Assembly: GCA_030043395.1 (NCBI GenBank)
Contig: JASHXW010000289.1
Location: 1-9,041 of the forward strand
Direction of reading: 5' to 3'
DNA: 9,041 nucleotides
From: Streptosporangiaceae bacterium
GTDB lineage: Bacteria; Actinomycetota; Actinomycetes; Streptosporangiales; Streptosporangiaceae
Shown: piece after piece, positions 1 through 6,555 of the stretch
Layout of the letters: each line of letters starts with the position of its first letter
How positions within the stretch are numbered: the first letter of the stretch is position 1
Translations under genes and position numbers: made by a program
The notes under the pieces: generated by a model
What the model saw: the letters and a program-made list of their open reading frames with translations, nothing else
Database searches by the model: none
Told to the model about the DNA's origin: nothing

Positions 1-845
1 TACTCGGCGCGTTCAACGAGGAGACCACCGACTGGCTGTCGTTCTTCATGTTCACCTACTTCACCGACCGGGACGGCAAGTACCAGCTCGGGACGCTGAA
101 GGAGTCCGGCTTCGACCCGCTGTCGCGTACCTGCGAGTTCATGCTGCGCGAGGAAGCGCACCACATGTTCGTGGGAACGACCGGCGTCCAGCGGGTCGTG
201 CAACGAACCGCCGCGGTCATGGCCGAGCACGGGACCGACGACATCTGGCCCTACGGCGCCATCCCGCTGTCGGTGTTGCAGAAGTACCTGAACCAGCACT
301 ACTCGCTGTCGCTCGACCTCTTCGGCTCGGAGACTTCATCCAACGCGGCCGCGTACTTCACCGCCGGGCTCAAGGGCCGGTGGATGGAGACGCGGCGGCA
401 CGACGACCACGTGCTCACCGAGACGACGGCAGACGTGCCCGTGGTCGTGGACGGCGCCGTGACGGCGCGGACAGTGCCCGCCTTGACCGCGCTCAACCTG
501 GACCTGCGCGACGAGTACGTCGCTGACTGCGAGCGCGGCCTGCGCAAGTGGAACGCGGAGCTTGCCAGGGCCGGGCTGGACCAGCGGCTGGAGCTGCCGC
601 ATCCCGGATTCAACCGGCAGGTGGGCGCGTTCGCCGGGCACTGCGTCAGCCCGGCCGGCCAGCTTGTCGACGAAGCGCGGTGGCTGCGCCAGTCCGGCGA
701 GTGGCTTCCGACGGCGGATGACCGGGCCCGGATCGCCGGGCTGATGATCCCGCACCATGAGCCAGGCGAGTTCGCCAGCTGGCTGATGCCGCCTCAGGTG
801 GGGATCAACGACCTGCCCGTGGAGTATGACTACGTGCGGTTCTGA
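1..845 (+). CDS. boxB: Benzoyl-CoA 2,3-epoxidase oxygenase subunit BoxB (3' part, 5' end off window)
   Basis: BoxB is the di-iron oxygenase of the aerobic benzoyl-CoA (box) pathway. With the reductase BoxA it converts benzoyl-CoA to the 2,3-epoxide in the cytoplasm. The reading frame is open from base 3, upstream of the first visible ATG at 48, so this is an internal entry into a longer gene. About 280 C-terminal residues are visible; the family is roughly 470. The stretch TDWLSFFMFTYFTDRDGKYQ and the motif REEAHHMFVGT are characteristic. The Asp of FTDRD and the Glu and His of EEAHH are 29 and 32 residues apart. This matches the spacing I recall for BoxB iron ligands D211, E240 and H243. The first ligand set lies outside the window. 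The C-terminus (EYDYVRF, TGA) is intact. It is convergent with the histidine phosphatase gene, so it is the last gene of its operon on this side. Identity is quite sure; pathway membership is inferred because no other box gene is visible. Confidence 0.9.
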   Translation, partial: LGAFNEETTDWLSFFMFTYFTDRDGKYQLGTLKESGFDPLSRTCEFMLREEAHHMFVGTTGVQRVVQRTAAVMAEHGTDDIWPYGAIPLSVLQKYLNQHYSLSLDLFGSETSSNAAAYFTAGLKGRWMETRRHDDHVLTETTADVPVVVDGAVTARTVPALTALNLDLRDEYVADCERGLRKWNAELARAGLDQRLELPHPGFNRQVGAFAGHCVSPAGQLVDEARWLRQSGEWLPTADDRARIAGLMIPHHEPGEFASWLMPPQVGINDLPVEYDYVRF

Positions 846-864
846 CCGGCTCGGGCGCTGATCG

Positions 865-917
865 GCTGGCGGGGCTGGGTCGCTGCCTGTTCCCGGCTGG
901 AGCGCTAGCCCGCCGGC
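865..917. terminator. Candidate hairpin terminator between convergent genes
   Basis: The arm at 865-876 pairs with 907-917 over 11 base pairs, with one bulged G at 874 and one G-T wobble, around a loop of about 30 bases. The hairpin follows the boxB stop closely, and its right arm overlaps the last codons of the convergent histidine phosphatase gene. There is no T-tract. On the minus strand the wobble becomes an A-C mismatch, so the hairpin suits the boxB transcript better. Confidence 0.35.
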
Positions 918-1609
918 AGGTGGGCCGTGTCGTTGAAGCAGCGGACGATCCACCGGTCTGTGGTGATGACGAGCCGAGAGATCGAGGCGTTGTCCGCGCC
1001 GGTGAACGCGAATGGCCTGGATGCCGCGGCGATCGCCATGGCCTGGCCGATGATCCCGCCATGCGTGAACACCGCCACCCGCTGGCCGGGATGAGCTGCG
1101 GCAACGCGGCCAATGGCGGCCCGTACCCGGTCTCTTAGGGCTGCTGCGCTCTCGGCGCCGGGAATCACGTCCCAGCGCTCCTGCGCGAGCATCCGCTGCG
1201 CGATCGGATGCTGGTCGGCCACCATCTTGCGGTACAGGCCGCCCTCCCACTCGCCCAGGTGCACCTCCCTGAGGTCGGCCTCCACCTGCGGGACGACGCC
1301 CAGCTCCTGGGCGAGCGGCGCCGCCGTCTGAGCCGTGCGTCGCAGGGTGGTCACGTAGATCGCCGCTAGTGGCTCCCGGGCCAGCCTGGCGCAGACCAGG
1401 CTGGCCTGAACCAGTCCCTGCTCGGACAACGGCGGGTCGCCTTGGCCGTCAACCAGCGGGAACAGCGCCCCCTGCACGAAGGGCTGCGACTGGCCGTGCC
1501 TGACCAGGACCAGCTCCGCGGCTCCGGCAGGCGGCTGGTACGGCCCTTGCCGGTAGGCCGGCAAGGGCCGCTCGACGACTGCCATCTGCTGTTCTCGCGG
1601 GCTGCTCAC
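905..1609 (-). CDS. Histidine phosphatase family protein (phosphoglycerate mutase-like)
   Basis: A cytoplasmic phosphatase of the RHG superfamily, 234 residues; the substrate cannot be told from sequence. LVLVRHGQS carries the phosphorylated histidine (RHG at residues 37-39). TTLRRTAQTA (about 87-96) supplies the second phosphate-binding Arg, LREVHLGEWEG (about 113-123) the acidic residue, and FTHGGIIGQ the second catalytic His (183). All four core motifs are present, so it should be active. The C-terminal NASISRLVI...RCFNDTAHL is typical of actinobacterial members. The start taken is GTG at 1609. An ATG at 1585 (residue 9) is an alternative; neither has a strong Shine-Dalgarno, and the first 31 residues precede the fold. 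The gene begins 45 bases after the secreted repeat protein gene on the same strand, so they may be co-transcribed, but no functional link is evident. The 3' end is convergent with boxB. Confidence 0.85.
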   Translation of the reverse strand: MSSPREQQMAVVERPLPAYRQGPYQPPAGAAELVLVRHGQSQPFVQGALFPLVDGQGDPPLSEQGLVQASLVCARLAREPLAAIYVTTLRRTAQTAAPLAQELGVVPQVEADLREVHLGEWEGGLYRKMVADQHPIAQRMLAQERWDVIPGAESAAALRDRVRAAIGRVAAAHPGQRVAVFTHGGIIGQAMAIAAASRPFAFTGADNASISRLVITTDRWIVRCFNDTAHLPAG

Positions 1610-1654
1610 TAGTCCCGTAGCGTAACGAGATACGTCACCCGTCCCTGCGAGTGG

Positions 1655-2848
1655 TCAGCCAGCCGACCAGGTCGTGCCGTTCCAGTGCCTGATCACCGGG
1701 AAGGCAGCCGAGCCAGTACCGAGGTAATAGCCCACTGCCCAGCAGTTGCTGGCGCTGGTGCACGCAGCGCCACTCAAGCTGGCATAGGTCGTCCCCGATG
1801 GCCCAGGAACCTTCATCGCGGCCCAGCTGGAGCCATTCCACTTCTGGGCCATGAGCGTCGTGGCCGTGCCGTTGTAGTAGCTGCCGACCGCTACGCAGGC
1901 CGTGCGGGCCGGACAGGCGACCGCCTGGAGTTCTGCGTCCTTCTCCCCGCTGACCTTGGGAACGCTGGTCGTCACCCATTTCGATCCGGTCCAGCGCTGC
2001 GCGATCGCGAACAGGCTGTTGCCGATGCCGACGGCCATGCAGGCAGACGTACTGGCACAGGAGTCGCCCAGCAGCTGGCCGGCCTTAGACGATGGCGTCG
2101 TCTGCACGGCCCACTTGCCGCCATCCCACTTCTCGGTGAGGGTGCCGCCATCGCTTGCGGGGAAAGTCAGGCCGACTGCCCAGCACTCGCGCGTACTCGC
2201 GCAGGCCAGCCCGCTTAGCAAATTCGGCTTGGCCGGATTGGGCGATGGGCTGTGCGTCGTCGACCAGGTCTTGCCGTTCCAGTGCTCGACGAGCGTCAGA
2301 TCCCCCGCCGACCCTGACGCCCAGCAGTTAGTAGCGCTCAGGCACGCTACCGCATCCAGCGTGTCCGAACCAGCGCCAGGCGCCGGGACGGTGGTGCTTG
2401 TCCACTTCGAGCCATTCCACCGGTCCGCCTCGGGGAGGGTCTTGCCGGGCTTGTAATGCGCGCCGACGGCCATGCAGCTGCGGGCGGTCGCGCACGACAC
2501 GGCGTTCAGCGTGCTGCCCGTTGATCCCGCTGGCTCTGGCGCGGACATGCGGGACCAGTGCTTGCCATTCCACTTCTCGGCCAGGCCCGTGCGCACTTCC
2601 TTGCTGCTGATCGCCAGGCCGACCGCGACGCACTCCTTGGCGCTCACGCAAGACACGCCCGACAGCTGCCCCTGCGCCCCGCTGCCGGCGGCCGGCCGCG
2701 GGCCAGTCGCCGCGACGGCACCGGCCTGTCCGGCCAGCAGCAGGCTGGCCGCCAGGCCGGCCATTCCTACCACGAGCGGCCCGCGTGTTGCCCGCCTCCT
2801 TCGATCGCCGCGAGCCGATCCGTTCAGCAGCCCTCGATTTTCCCCCAT
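1655..2848 (-). CDS. Secreted seven-repeat (CX5C / WNGxxW) putative beta-propeller protein, paralog A
   Basis: Function unknown; 397 residues from the ATG at 2848. That start is preferred over the in-frame ATG at 2872 because GGGGGCGG lies 9 bases before it, whereas nothing like a ribosome site precedes 2872. The N-terminus has a basic region (RGDRRRRATRG), a hydrophobic core (PLVVGMAGLAASLLLAG) and a possible cleavage site at AVA-AT, so export is likely. The rest is seven repeats of 47-52 residues with the pattern L-x-x-V-x-C-x5-C-x-A-V-G ... W-N-G-x-x-W ... P-x-P. Cys pairs sit at residues 67/73, 119/125, 169/175, 216/222, 264/270, 312/318 and 363/369, all CX5C. Every repeat has W-[NDT]-G. 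Seven such units suggest a seven-bladed propeller with a disulfide inside each blade; fold and disulfides are inference. No catalytic residues are recognised. I know this repeat pattern from uncharacterised actinobacterial secreted proteins. Its paralog lies directly upstream. Confidence 0.8.
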   Translation of the reverse strand: MGENRGLLNGSARGDRRRRATRGPLVVGMAGLAASLLLAGQAGAVAATGPRPAAGSGAQGQLSGVSCVSAKECVAVGLAISSKEVRTGLAEKWNGKHWSRMSAPEPAGSTGSTLNAVSCATARSCMAVGAHYKPGKTLPEADRWNGSKWTSTTVPAPGAGSDTLDAVACLSATNCWASGSAGDLTLVEHWNGKTWSTTHSPSPNPAKPNLLSGLACASTRECWAVGLTFPASDGGTLTEKWDGGKWAVQTTPSSKAGQLLGDSCASTSACMAVGIGNSLFAIAQRWTGSKWVTTSVPKVSGEKDAELQAVACPARTACVAVGSYYNGTATTLMAQKWNGSSWAAMKVPGPSGTTYASLSGAACTSASNCWAVGYYLGTGSAAFPVIRHWNGTTWSAG

Positions 2849-2876
2849 GGCAGAACACCGCCCCCATTCCATGACT

Positions 2877-2906
2877 TGACTACCACGAATACTGTGACAT
2901 GGACAA
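2877..2906 (-). promoter_or_regulatory. Weak promoter candidate for propeller gene A
   Basis: On the minus strand TTGTCC (2906-2901) and TAGTCA (2882-2877) are separated by 18 bases. The predicted start near 2870 would give a leader of about 22 bases to the ATG at 2848 and would exclude the ATG at 2872. Both boxes match consensus poorly, so the call rests mainly on position. Confidence 0.2.
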
Positions 2907-2951
2907 AGGGCGCAACGCTAGACGGTCGCGAAGCTGCGATGCCTGAAACCC

Positions 2952-2978
2952 GGCCGGGCCCTGAGTGACCCGCCGGCC
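2952..2978 (-). terminator. Hairpin directly after propeller gene B
   Basis: On the minus strand GGCCGG (2978-2973) pairs with CCGGCC (2957-2952), with one further G-C pair across a bulged base. The hairpin starts at the first base after the TAA stop and is followed by GGGTTTC, a very short T-run. It would separate transcription of the two propeller genes, making the downstream one dependent on its own promoter. It is GC-rich and weak in T, as actinobacterial terminators often are. Confidence 0.45.
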
Positions 2979-4184
2979 TTACGGGCTTGGGCTGCTTTGC
3001 ATCGTGAGCGATGTGCCGTTCCAGTTCCAGATGGCCGTCAGGGTGCTTGATCCGCTCGCGTAGCTGCCGGCAGCCGTGCAGTCCTTGGCCGACACGCAGG
3101 ACAGGGCGACGGCGCTCGTGATCGGTGAGCCAGCAGGAACGGGGAACGTGATGCTATGCCAAGACGTGCCTTTCCAGCTCGCCGCGAGCGTGCCGACGGC
3201 CAGGCAGGAAGTGCGCGACTGGCACTTGACGTCGAAGAGTTCCGAACCGATGCTCTGCTTCCCTGACGGGGTTGACCGGATAGCCCAGGACTTGCCGTTC
3301 CAGGTCTCCCCCAGCGACTTGAGCTTGAGCTTGATGATCTTGCCAGTGAGGGAGTCTCCGACAGCGTTGCAGAAGGTCTTCGACACGCAGGAAACGCCGA
3401 CCAGGGCGTTGCCCTGCACATGCTGAGGGTTGGGCGGAAGGTGCATGGTCCACTTCTTGCCGTTCCATGTCTCCGACATCAGGGGCTGCGCGGAACCCTT
3501 GTTGTAGTCGCCGACAGCCATGCACCAGGTCACTGAAACGCAAGACAGGCCCCAGAGCCGCGCACTGGTGGCCTGTGCTGGGATAGGCAATTTGGAGTTC
3601 AGGGTCCACTTCTTGCCGTTGAACAGCAGGCTCTCCAGAACGCCGTGGTGTGACGTACTGCTAATCCAGTGGCCCACCACCAGGCAGAAATGCGCCGACA
3701 GGCACGAGATGGCGTCCAGCCCCGAGGACAACGTTGGCTTGGGATCAGGCGGGCTCACGATCTTCCAGGACGATCCATTCCACTTGGCGGCGTAGTTGAA
3801 CTGGCGCCCGCCCTTGTTGTAGCTGCCTATGCCCACGCAGGTGTAGGGCTTGGCGACGCAGCTCACGGTCTCGCCGTTGCCGATCGGGCCGAAGCCCGTG
3901 GTGGACGATCCGCTGATGCCGGGCGGGTTATGCACCGTCCAGGATCCGCCCGATGATCCGCGGGTCTCCGCCAGTGCCTGCAAGGTCTTGGAGGAGCTGA
4001 CGTACCGGGAGCCGACCGCGACGCATCCGTGGCCTTGCAGGCAGCTCACGCCCTCGAACTCGTCGCTGCGGACTGTGACGCGACCACCAGCAGGCGCGCC
4101 GAGTGCTGCAGGCGCGACAAGAAGGCCGGCGGCCACGGCCAAGCCGGCCGCCGCCAGGGCAAACACCGAACGTGCAGCCAACAC
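2979..4184 (-). CDS. Secreted seven-repeat (CX5C / WNGxxW) putative beta-propeller protein, paralog B
   Basis: Function unknown; 401 residues from GTG at 4184. That start is chosen because GGAGG (4194-4190) lies 5 bases before it and the protein then opens with a clean signal peptide: LAARSVF, a hydrophobic run of about 20 residues, and a probable cut at ALG-AP near residue 29. The frame stays open upstream to 4352, but that stretch is Cys/Pro-rich and crosses an 18-bp repeat, so it is not coding. Seven repeats follow with Cys pairs at 48/54, 109/116, 161/167, 215/221, 266/272, 321/327 and 363/369; the second is CX6C, the rest CX5C. The W-N-G motif is clear in most repeats but degenerate in the first (GGSW), third (FNG) and sixth (WKG). 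It is a diverged tandem duplicate of the gene downstream. A secreted or surface-exposed propeller binding an unknown ligand is the best reading. Divergent from the MFS gene. Confidence 0.8.
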   Translation of the reverse strand: MLAARSVFALAAAGLAVAAGLLVAPAALGAPAGGRVTVRSDEFEGVSCLQGHGCVAVGSRYVSSSKTLQALAETRGSSGGSWTVHNPPGISGSSTTGFGPIGNGETVSCVAKPYTCVGIGSYNKGGRQFNYAAKWNGSSWKIVSPPDPKPTLSSGLDAISCLSAHFCLVVGHWISSTSHHGVLESLLFNGKKWTLNSKLPIPAQATSARLWGLSCVSVTWCMAVGDYNKGSAQPLMSETWNGKKWTMHLPPNPQHVQGNALVGVSCVSKTFCNAVGDSLTGKIIKLKLKSLGETWNGKSWAIRSTPSGKQSIGSELFDVKCQSRTSCLAVGTLAASWKGTSWHSITFPVPAGSPITSAVALSCVSAKDCTAAGSYASGSSTLTAIWNWNGTSLTMQSSPSP

Positions 4185-4206
4185 CGTGACCTCCGGAGCC
4201 TTCCAT

Positions 4207-4240
4207 TCACAAGGGTACAAGCAATCACAAGGGTACAAGC
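4207..4240. repeat. Tandem 16-bp direct repeat, 18-bp period, upstream of propeller gene B
   Basis: The sequence TCACAAGGGTACAAGC occurs perfectly at 4207-4222 and again at 4225-4240, separated by AA. On the minus strand it ends about 13 bases before the GGAGG of the propeller gene that starts at 4184, so it sits in the 5' leader or promoter. Two identical sites at this spacing could be an operator or a recent slippage duplication. No convincing -35/-10 pair was found around it. Confidence 0.85.
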
Positions 4241-4382
4241 GGCATGGCAGCGGACGCCAGAGCCGAAAAGGACAACCACCTGCAGCGTCCTGCCCCGGCC
4301 GTTCGATCGGGCTTCCCGGAGACCACCCCGGGCTCGTGCAACTCGGCGACAACCGCGGAACCCTGTCGGCTAACGGCTCGTG

Positions 4383-4413
4383 TTGACTCTCTTGTTACCT
4401 GAGAGTCGACGGT
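4383..4413 (+). promoter_or_regulatory. MerR/BmrR-type promoter-operator of the MFS transporter gene
   Basis: TTGACT (4383-4388) is a good -35, and GACGGT (4408-4413) lies exactly 19 bases further as a -10. The spacer is filled by a perfect 7-bp inverted repeat, GACTCTC (4385-4391) and GAGAGTC (4401-4407), around a 9-base centre that itself holds GT-T-AC symmetry. An over-long 19-bp spacer covered by a dyad is the hallmark of MerR-activated promoters. As I recall it, the Bacillus bmr promoter also starts TTGACTCTC and uses a 19-bp spacer. The MerR-family gene at 5731 is the obvious regulator. The predicted start of transcription, about 7 bases after the -10, is 4420, the A of the MFS ATG. Confidence 0.75.
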
Positions 4414-4419
4414 TGGCTC

Positions 4420-5667
4420 ATGTGGATGACGCGTCGCGCGCCGTTTGGCCTGTCCCGTGAGCTGTGGCTCATCGAGGCCGGGATCTTCCTGAACATGCTC
4501 GGCTACGGTGCAGTGCTGCCGTTCGAGGTGATCTACCTGCACAACGGCCGCGGTTTCAGCCTCGGTGTCGCCGGCCTGGTCATCGGAACGCTCACCGGAA
4601 CCGCTGTGGTGATCGCGCCACTCGTCGGGCCGATGATCGACCGCCACGGAGCCCGCGCGACCGCAGTCGGAGCCGGTGTCGCGCTGGCCGCTGGTTACGC
4701 CGGCCTGGCATTCTCGCACTCACCAGGGCAAGCGCTCGCCGCGGCGGCCGTGGCCGGCGCCGGAAACGGCGGGCTGAACCCGAGCCAGTCGACCCTGGTG
4801 GCGACCCTGACCGCCGCCGACGTCCGTCATCGCGCGACGGCCATATCCCGAGTCGCCACGAACGCAGGCATCGGCGCTGGCGGGGCGCTGGGCGGGCTGG
4901 TGGCGGCGCATGGCCTGACTGGATTCATCGCCTTGTTCCTCGCCAATGCGGTCACCTATGTCGGCTACGTCTGCGTCCTGGTCGTCGTGGTACGGGACCG
5001 CGCTCGACCTGAGCCGGTCAAGCGCGGATACCGGGTGGTGCTCGGTGATCGCGCCTTCCTCCATCTGGCTGCCATAGCCCTGGCCATGACGGCAGTCGGC
5101 TGGGGAGTGTTCAGCTGGGTGCTGCCGCCGTATGCCAGGGACGTGATCGGCATCAGCGCCCCTCTGATCGGCCTGCTGCTGCTAGCAAACGCCGCCACTG
5201 TCGTGATCGCTCAGGTTCCGATCGCCCGGCTCGCCGAGGGCCGCCGGCGCGTCGACATGATGGCGGTGGCGGCGCTGCTCTTCATCGCCGCCTGCCTGCT
5301 CGTCGTCGCGGCGCCGCGGAGCACCGGCGCCGCGATCGCTGAGCTGGTCGTTGCTTGCGTGCTGGTCGGGGCGGGAGAGTGCTTCTTCACGACGACCCTG
5401 ATGCCCCTGGTGGCCGACCTCGCTCCGCCGGCCCTGCGCGGGCGGTACATGGCCGCCATGAGCTTGTGCTGGTGGATCGGCCTGGCGATCGCTCCTACGC
5501 TTGGCCTGCAACTGCTGAGCCGCTCCGCAACGGGAGCCTTCGTCGTGGCCGCGGCGCTGACGGCCTGGGCGGGCATCTCAGCACTGACGCTGAATCGCCG
5601 GCTGCCTGCCCGCTCCAGGCTGACGCCCCGGCCGCAGCAGTCCGCGCAGAACCGCGAGGCAGCATGA
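4420..5667 (+). CDS. MFS efflux transporter, 12 TM
   Basis: A major facilitator superfamily permease of 415 residues in the cytoplasmic membrane, most likely a proton-coupled drug or metabolite exporter. Twelve hydrophobic segments can be counted, beginning at about residues 16-40 and 48-70. The loop after the second carries motif A (GPMIDRHGAR, residues 70-79). The segments split as two sets of six around a charged central loop (VVRDRARPEPVKRGYR). The C-terminus is short and basic. The ATG at 4420 has no Shine-Dalgarno (GGTTGGCTC precedes it) and coincides with the predicted transcription start, so it may be translated from a leaderless message; ATG at 4426 is a minor alternative. The MerR-family gene starts 63 bases downstream on the same strand, and a bmr-like operator lies upstream. 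Substrate-induced efflux is therefore the likely logic. The substrate is unknown; uptake cannot be excluded from sequence. Confidence 0.88.
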   Translation: MWMTRRAPFGLSRELWLIEAGIFLNMLGYGAVLPFEVIYLHNGRGFSLGVAGLVIGTLTGTAVVIAPLVGPMIDRHGARATAVGAGVALAAGYAGLAFSHSPGQALAAAAVAGAGNGGLNPSQSTLVATLTAADVRHRATAISRVATNAGIGAGGALGGLVAAHGLTGFIALFLANAVTYVGYVCVLVVVVRDRARPEPVKRGYRVVLGDRAFLHLAAIALAMTAVGWGVFSWVLPPYARDVIGISAPLIGLLLLANAATVVIAQVPIARLAEGRRRVDMMAVAALLFIAACLLVVAAPRSTGAAIAELVVACVLVGAGECFFTTTLMPLVADLAPPALRGRYMAAMSLCWWIGLAIAPTLGLQLLSRSATGAFVVAAALTAWAGISALTLNRRLPARSRLTPRPQQSAQNREAA

Positions 5668-5730
5668 CGACAAGGCGAGTCGCCGTTGGACATCCGCAGG
5701 ACCAGGCAAACCATGCAAGGTGGTGAGGTG

Positions 5731-6555
5731 ATGGCGGCACGGGTAACGATCGGCGACTTCTCCCGCATGACGCACCTGAGCATCGCGGCATTGCGCCACT
5801 ACCACCAGGTTGGCCTGCTGCTTCCATCGCAGATCGATCCGGACTCCGGTTACCGGTTCTACGCTCCCGAGCAAGTTCAGATCGCGCAGGTCATCCGCAG
5901 GTTCAAGGATCTCGGCATGCCGCTGAACGAGATCAAGGAGGTACTGGACGCGCCAGACGCCGCGGCCCGCAACCAGGTCATCGTGGCGCACATGCAGCGC
6001 ATGGAGTCACAGCTTGCGGCGACGCAATCCGTCGTGGCCTCGCTGCGCTCCATCCTTGAGCAGTCGCCCGCGCCGATCTCCGTCGCTTACCGCGCGGCGA
6101 GCGCAACCCCGGCCCTGGCCATCTGCGAGCAGGTCTCGTTTCCCGGCCTGGACCCGTGGCTGAGCGCGGCCCAGCATGAGCTCGACGCGGCGCTGGCGGC
6201 AGCGGAGATCCGGCCGGCCGGCCCGCGCGCAGCGCTGTACTCGGCCGAGTTCTTTCAGCTTGCCTCCGGGGACGTGACGGCCTACGTCCCCGTCGCTCAG
6301 GCTGTGCGGGCTACCGGCCGGGCAAGCATGCTGCAGATCCCTGCGGCTGAACTTGCGGTGGCGATCCACCGTGGATCCCTCGCCGATCTCGACCGGACGT
6401 ATGGCGCGCTCGGCAACTACGTGACCCAGCGCGAGATCGGCCTGGACGGGCCGATTCGCGAGCACTACGTCGTGACGGAGCTTGATACCGACGATGAATC
6501 CGGATTCGTGACCGAAGTCTGCTGGCCAGTCGTCCAGGCGGCGCCATCCGAGTGA
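5731..6555 (+). CDS. MerR-family regulator with GyrI-like effector domain (BmrR type)
   Basis: A ligand-sensing transcription factor of 274 residues. The N-terminal winged helix-turn-helix is clear: TIGDFSRMTHLSIAALRHYH (about 6-25), then the wing IDPDSGYRFY (35-44) and the second helical part QVQIAQVIRRFKDLGMPLNEIKEVL (48-72). A dimerisation helix spans about 76-110. From about 115 on lies a GyrI-like ligand pocket domain; its signature is IPAAELAVAIHRGSLADLDRTY...GPIREHYVV, ending TEVCWPV. The acidic residue in GPIREHY matches the place where this family usually has a conserved Glu; its use in cation binding is inferred. The ATG at 5731 is chosen because AAGGTGG lies 6 bases upstream and the family N-terminus follows at once; in-frame ATGs at 5713 and earlier lack such a site. 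It is co-oriented with the MFS gene 63 bases upstream, so it probably controls that gene and, through the operon, itself. Confidence 0.9.
   Translation: MAARVTIGDFSRMTHLSIAALRHYHQVGLLLPSQIDPDSGYRFYAPEQVQIAQVIRRFKDLGMPLNEIKEVLDAPDAAARNQVIVAHMQRMESQLAATQSVVASLRSILEQSPAPISVAYRAASATPALAICEQVSFPGLDPWLSAAQHELDAALAAAEIRPAGPRAALYSAEFFQLASGDVTAYVPVAQAVRATGRASMLQIPAAELAVAIHRGSLADLDRTYGALGNYVTQREIGLDGPIREHYVVTELDTDDESGFVTEVCWPVVQAAPSE

Noticed and set aside
336..1250. Long minus-strand open frame of 304 codons antisense to boxB and across the phosphatase
   Set aside because: It is Arg/Pro/Gly-rich with no recognisable motif. It overlaps boxB, whose family identity is clear, and part of the histidine phosphatase in another frame. 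Typical of a GC-rich shadow frame.
1655..4184. DNA tandem repeats or CRISPR-like array suggested by recurring TGCCGTTCCA-type words
   Set aside because: The words recur every 140-160 bases because they encode the Trp-Asn-Gly motif on the minus strand. The intervening DNA is coding and diverged, so this is a protein-level repeat.
4185..4352. N-terminal extension of propeller B back to an ATG at 4352
   Set aside because: The added 56 residues are Cys/Pro/Trp-rich, have no ribosome site, run through the 18-bp repeat and would bury the signal peptide. GTG at 4184 has GGAGG at a proper distance.
4300..4382. Short inverted repeat CCCGG / CCGGG around 4317-4334 as a second operator or terminator
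   Set aside because: Only five base pairs in very GC-rich DNA, with no T-run and no relation to a promoter; such matches are expected by chance here.
5668..5730. Separate promoter or terminator in the 63-base gap between the MFS and MerR-type genes
   Set aside because: Only a small GGCGA/TCGCC palindrome and the ribosome site were seen, with no -35/-10 pair. Co-transcription with the MFS gene is simpler.
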